Shown here piece after piece: positions 61,160 to 64,000 of a stretch of DNA of 64,000 nt (positions are counted from its first letter, which is position 1; the number at the start of each line of letters is the position of its first letter). The translations under genes were made by a program, and so were the position numbers. The notes below the pieces were generated by a model, which was not told where the DNA came from, ran no database searches, and saw nothing but the letters and a program-made list of their open reading frames with translations. The DNA comes from UBA8529 sp964390565 (GTDB lineage: Bacteria; Bacteroidota; Bacteroidia; Bacteroidales; Tenuifilaceae). The stretch is taken from positions 1-64,000 of the forward strand of contig CAYMII010000003.1 in NCBI GenBank assembly GCA_964390565.1, written 5' to 3'.

Positions 61160-62302
61160 CTACTTACCTGACAACGCTCTCGATATAATTATCTTCTGAA
61201 TCTCCGATGTTCCCTCGTAAATCTGAGTTAGCTTGGCATCGCGCATTAATCGTTCAACATGATATTCCTTTACGTACCCATACCCCCCGTGAATTTGAAC
61301 TGCTTCGGTAGTTGCCTTCATTGCAGTTTCGGCAGCATAAAGTTTTGCCATAGCACTTGCCGTTCCGTAGGGTTGACGTTTATCCTTTAACCAAGCGGCT
61401 TTTAGGCACAAAAATCTAGCGGCCTCAATTTCAGTAGCCATATCGGCTAATTTAAATGCAATAGCCTGATGATTTATTATTTCAGTGCCAAATGTTTTTC
61501 GTTCCTTAGCATATTTAGTTGCAAAATCAAGCGCTCCTGAAGCAATACCAAGTGCTTGCGAAGCAATGCCAATACGTCCGCCCTCAAGCGTTTTCATGGC
61601 AATTTTAAAGCCCCAACCATCCTCACCTAAACGATTCTCCTTTGGCACAATAACATCGTTAAACATCACCGAATGGGTATCGGAACTACGCATTCCCATC
61701 TTATTCTCATGAATACCAACGGTTACTCCTTTTGTTTTTCGTTCAACAATAAAGGCATTTATGCCTTTATGCCCCTTTTCGGGATGAGTCTGAGCAATTA
61801 CAATATAAGTATCGGCAGAACCGCCATTGGTTATCCAATTCTTTGTACCGTTTAGTATATAGTGATCGCCATTTTCGATTGCCTTTGTATGCTGCGAAGT
61901 AGCATCTGAACCTGCTTCGGGTTCAGATAAAAGGAAAGCACCTAGCTTTTCGCCTTTGGCGAGCGGAACAAGGTATTTTTGCTTTTGCTCTTCAGTCCCA
62001 AACTCTTCGAGTTCGTAACAAACGAGTGAATTATTCACCGAAATAATTACACCAACCGATGCATCAATCTTGGAAATCTCCTCAATTGCCAAAACGTACG
62101 AAATTGTATCCAGCCCGCTTCCTCCATACTGAGGGCTAACAAGCATCCCCATAAAGCCTAGTTCGGCAAGGTTTTTAATATGCTGTGCAGGAAATTCGCA
62201 ATGCTCATCGCGATGTAGAACATCTTTCATCAGCTCACGCTGGGCATAATCACGAGCCGATTGTTGAATCATCAATTGCTCTTCAGTGAATTCAAAGTTC
62301 AT
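61160..62302 (-). CDS. Short-chain acyl-CoA dehydrogenase (butyryl-CoA type)
   Basis: I use the start at 62302 (MNFEFTEEQLMIQQSARDYAQREL, 380 residues); the longer frame adds 22 residues without family support. FAD motifs FLLSEPEAGSDA (about 122-133) and WITNGG, the acyl-binding QALGIASGALDFATKYAKERKTFG, and the catalytic glutamate in YEGTSEIQ (about 363) are all present, as in butyryl-CoA dehydrogenases. It oxidises acyl-CoA to enoyl-CoA, normally with an electron-transferring flavoprotein, which is not encoded here. It is upstream of icmF on the same strand. Confidence 0.93.
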   Translation of the reverse strand: MNFEFTEEQLMIQQSARDYAQRELMKDVLHRDEHCEFPAQHIKNLAELGFMGMLVSPQYGGSGLDTISYVLAIEEISKIDASVGVIISVNNSLVCYELEEFGTEEQKQKYLVPLAKGEKLGAFLLSEPEAGSDATSQHTKAIENGDHYILNGTKNWITNGGSADTYIVIAQTHPEKGHKGINAFIVERKTKGVTVGIHENKMGMRSSDTHSVMFNDVIVPKENRLGEDGWGFKIAMKTLEGGRIGIASQALGIASGALDFATKYAKERKTFGTEIINHQAIAFKLADMATEIEAARFLCLKAAWLKDKRQPYGTASAMAKLYAAETAMKATTEAVQIHGGYGYVKEYHVERLMRDAKLTQIYEGTSEIQKIIISRALSGK

Positions 62303-62368
62303 AACGTTTTGTTTGTTAGGGTTTGAAAAATCTAGCAAAGGCAATAAATTGGAATAGAGGATAAACAA

Positions 62369-62763
62369 CCCCTTTAAACAAATGTTTAAATAAATGAGCG
62401 ATAAGTTATACTGATTGTTGTCAATCGATTATCTGGAATAGATCAACAATTGAAAAAAGGAGGTCAAAATAGGTTCTCGCAAAGCGCACAAAGAAAATCG
62501 CAAAGTTTGCGAAACCATGATCTATATTATTTTACGTTGTGTTTGCAAGCACTAAACTTTTTTCGCAGAGGAATTTCACGTTTAAAGCCCCATAACAAAT
62601 CCTTACCAAAAATTATGTAAGCCAATTTTGGATGAAAATATTTTTCATCCGTATGCCAATTGATTTAAAAAAAAAGTAATTTCGGGAGAATTGATGTCTT
62701 TAAGGTAACAAATTTGCACCTATTCCTATTAAATAACCTGAATTATTTAACCATATACTTACT
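62369..62763. other. Intergenic region with palindromes before the FISUMP gene
   Basis: No gene is evident. GGTTCTCGCAAAG (62472-62484) and TTTGCGAAACC (62506-62516) form a palindrome of the CGCAAAG family. GGATGAAAA and TTTTCATCC (62630-62650) form a compact 9 bp stem with a 3-base loop. AACAAATTTG near 62708-62717 is close to a -7 box for the FISUMP gene. Confidence 0.5.
62630..62650. repeat. Short perfect inverted repeat upstream of the FISUMP gene
   Basis: GGATGAAAA and TTTTCATCC are separated by TAT. It could be an operator or a weak terminator for upstream transcripts; nothing decides between these. Confidence 0.4.
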
Positions 62764-63525
62764 ATGAGTTTCAAAACACTTATCTTCTCCTTTTTAGCCT
62801 TTGTGCTCCCCTTGAGCCTAATAACCTGCTGCAAGGATGGCGTCGATGACCCCACCAACCCCACCAATGGGCTTACCACTGCCGTTTTTAACCCCAACCT
62901 AAAGTACGGCACCCTTGCCGATGTAGACGGAAACCGTTACAGAACAATAAAAATTGGCACCCAAACGTGGATGGCCGAGAACCTGCGAACCACCAAGTAC
63001 CGCAATGGCGACCCCATACCCAACGTAACCGATACCACCCAGTGGGTTGATTTAACCACTGGTGCCTACTGCTACTACAACAATACCAAAAAGTTGGATA
63101 GCATTGCCACATTTGGCGGGCTGTACAACTGGTTTGCCGTATCTGATCCACGGGGGCTTGCCCCAAAAGGGTGGCACGTACCCACCGATGAAGACTGGAA
63201 AACCTTGGTAACCTTTCTGGGAGATGGTGATTTAACTCTGGGCAATAGCATTGCTGGAGATAAGATGAAGGAAACTGGCAATACTCATTGGTACTCCTAC
63301 CCTGCCTCTAACAGTAGCGGTTTTACTGCGCTACCGGGGGGCTGGCGAAATTACATAAGCGGTAATTTTAAATATATTCGTGAGAATGGTAACTGGTGGT
63401 CATCCACTGGAGAATACTATGCATACTTTTTTTCTCTAGATTTTTCTGGTTCAAATGTCTTCTGGGGTATTAACTATCCATGTTATGGGTACTCTATACG
63501 ATGTATTAAGGATCAATCAAATTAA
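62764..63525 (+). CDS. FISUMP-domain lipoprotein
   Basis: The 253-residue protein has a lipoprotein-like signal (MSFKTLIFSFLAFVLPLSLITCC) followed by a Pro/Thr-rich linker. The Fibrobacter succinogenes major paralogous domain (about 55-250) is plain: YRTIKIGTQTWMAENLRTTKY, AYCYYNN, YGxLYNWFAV-like GLYNWFAVSDPRGLAPKGWHVPTDEDWKTL, GFTALPGGWR, WWSSTGE and the terminal YSIRCIKD. The domain has a lectin/formylglycine-enzyme-like fold and is surface exposed. G/C content falls sharply along the gene (34 of 60 at 62821-62880, 20 of 60 at 63421-63480). Ligand unknown. Confidence 0.88.
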   Translation: MSFKTLIFSFLAFVLPLSLITCCKDGVDDPTNPTNGLTTAVFNPNLKYGTLADVDGNRYRTIKIGTQTWMAENLRTTKYRNGDPIPNVTDTTQWVDLTTGAYCYYNNTKKLDSIATFGGLYNWFAVSDPRGLAPKGWHVPTDEDWKTLVTFLGDGDLTLGNSIAGDKMKETGNTHWYSYPASNSSGFTALPGGWRNYISGNFKYIRENGNWWSSTGEYYAYFFSLDFSGSNVFWGINYPCYGYSIRCIKDQSN

Positions 63526-63607
63526 CCTTTTAATAAATGAGTTCGTAGTCTATATGTGTAGATTGATTCTATAAATACTAATTCAACAACTTAAATATTT
63601 AACTAAT

Positions 63608-64000
63608 ATGAAACAATTATTCAACTCCTTTGGTATAATTCTATTCCTACTGGCAATTGGAGGCAACGTCATTGCCCAGAATGATTTTATTGGATCTAGT
63701 CCAACAACAAAACAATATAATGATTTATGCTATCCCATTCAAGCAGGGAAGAGCATTAAGGTTCCAATAACGGTGACCTGCAACATCACCAAAAAGTACC
63801 AACCCTACAAGGTTTCCATCGATATGAACTCGTTCAATGGTTACTATGGCTGGGTTACAATCAATAACAATAGCCAGAACGTGGACTCAAGTAAAACCAT
63901 AACGTTTAACCTAACCATCACGCCTCCTAAAACTCCTAATTTCACTGTTGATGGGCAGTACCCTTTTAAGTTGTATTTTATTGTTTACAACAAGGATAAT
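63608..64000 (+). CDS. Secreted protein, cut by right edge
   Basis: ATG at 63608 opens a frame of 131 codons to the window edge. A signal peptide (MKQLFNSFGIILFLLAIGG..., ending VIAQ) is followed by a beta-rich segment (SIKVPITVTCNITKKY, YKVSIDMNSFNG, SKTITFNLTITPPK). It lies 82 bp after the FISUMP gene, so both may be exported together. No family is recognised from the part seen. Confidence 0.7.
   Translation, partial: MKQLFNSFGIILFLLAIGGNVIAQNDFIGSSPTTKQYNDLCYPIQAGKSIKVPITVTCNITKKYQPYKVSIDMNSFNGYYGWVTINNNSQNVDSSKTITFNLTITPPKTPNFTVDGQYPFKLYFIVYNKDN

Noticed and set aside
1..64000. CRISPR arrays, tRNA or rRNA genes, prophage or insertion sequences
   Set aside because: No regularly spaced direct repeats, no cloverleaf with a TTCRA arm and no transposase, integrase or phage structural protein was seen on either strand. 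A dedicated tRNA/CRISPR search would be needed to exclude them fully.

Overview
The window looks like a chromosomal segment of a Bacteroidota bacterium, probably in the Bacteroidales/Marinilabiliales range. The signs are: a type-B T9SS (gliding-motility type) C-terminal sorting domain; PorV/PorQ-like outer-membrane proteins; a six-gene Na+-translocating NADH:quinone reductase operon; a fused DAHP synthase/chorismate mutase; a BT0820-type HAD protein; a FISUMP lipoprotein; moderately A/T-rich DNA; and promoters of the TTTG-19 bp-TAnnTTTG type instead of -35/-10 boxes. I see no rRNA, tRNA, CRISPR array, prophage or insertion sequence. Most of the window is housekeeping DNA with two small accessory spots.

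Layout: 1-4.6 kb holds a DMT transporter cut by the left edge, an AI-2E family permease, a T9SS cargo protein and a secreted C1 aminopeptidase. 4.6-7.2 kb (minus) is pgi-gpsA and a small lipoprotein. 7.2-7.5 kb has no gene but three consecutive hairpins that look like a minus-strand small RNA. 7.5-9.4 kb holds rlmN, a nitroreductase and a tiny Cys-rich membrane protein. 9.4-15.2 kb (minus) is nqrABCDEF, followed by lysS. 17.2-22.3 kb (plus) holds an M23 peptidase, a small secreted protein, lipA-lipB and recJ. 22.3-29.3 kb (minus) holds a soluble five-PAS hybrid histidine kinase and a purE / OM-barrel / helix-hairpin-helix barrel operon. 29.5-33.4 kb (plus) is hpt-adk-obgE-PAP2-lplA. 33.4-37.1 kb is mixed, including plsC and an A/T-rich DUF6602-type gene bracketed by inverted repeats. 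37.2-44.3 kb (plus) is a TCA operon (malate:quinone oxidoreductase-like, aconitase, NADP-isocitrate dehydrogenase, citrate synthase, TPR protein). 44.4-51 kb holds a GT39-like glycosyltransferase, pbpC, a glutamine cyclotransferase lipoprotein, a HAD protein and a PorV-like protein. 51-54.5 kb holds pssA, purS, DAHP synthase/chorismate mutase and proline dehydrogenase. 54.6-62.4 kb is a short-chain acyl-CoA block: two butyrate kinases, a thioesterase, a fused isobutyryl-CoA mutase and an acyl-CoA dehydrogenase. The right edge holds a FISUMP lipoprotein and a cut secreted protein.

How the genes fit together: the TCA operon makes 2-oxoglutarate and NADPH and feeds electrons from malate to quinone; NQR feeds electrons from NADH to quinone and builds a sodium gradient. 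LipA/LipB and LplA cover both lipoate synthesis and salvage. The acyl-CoA block could interconvert isobutyryl- and butyryl-CoA and make ATP through butyryl phosphate, but no phosphotransbutyrylase is present here. The items I would look at first are the candidate small RNA at about 7.29-7.43 kb; the two butyrate kinases, each degenerate in a different part of the active site; the HhH/barrel pair; the bracketed DUF6602 gene; and the set of imperfect intergenic palindromes built from a few recurring words.
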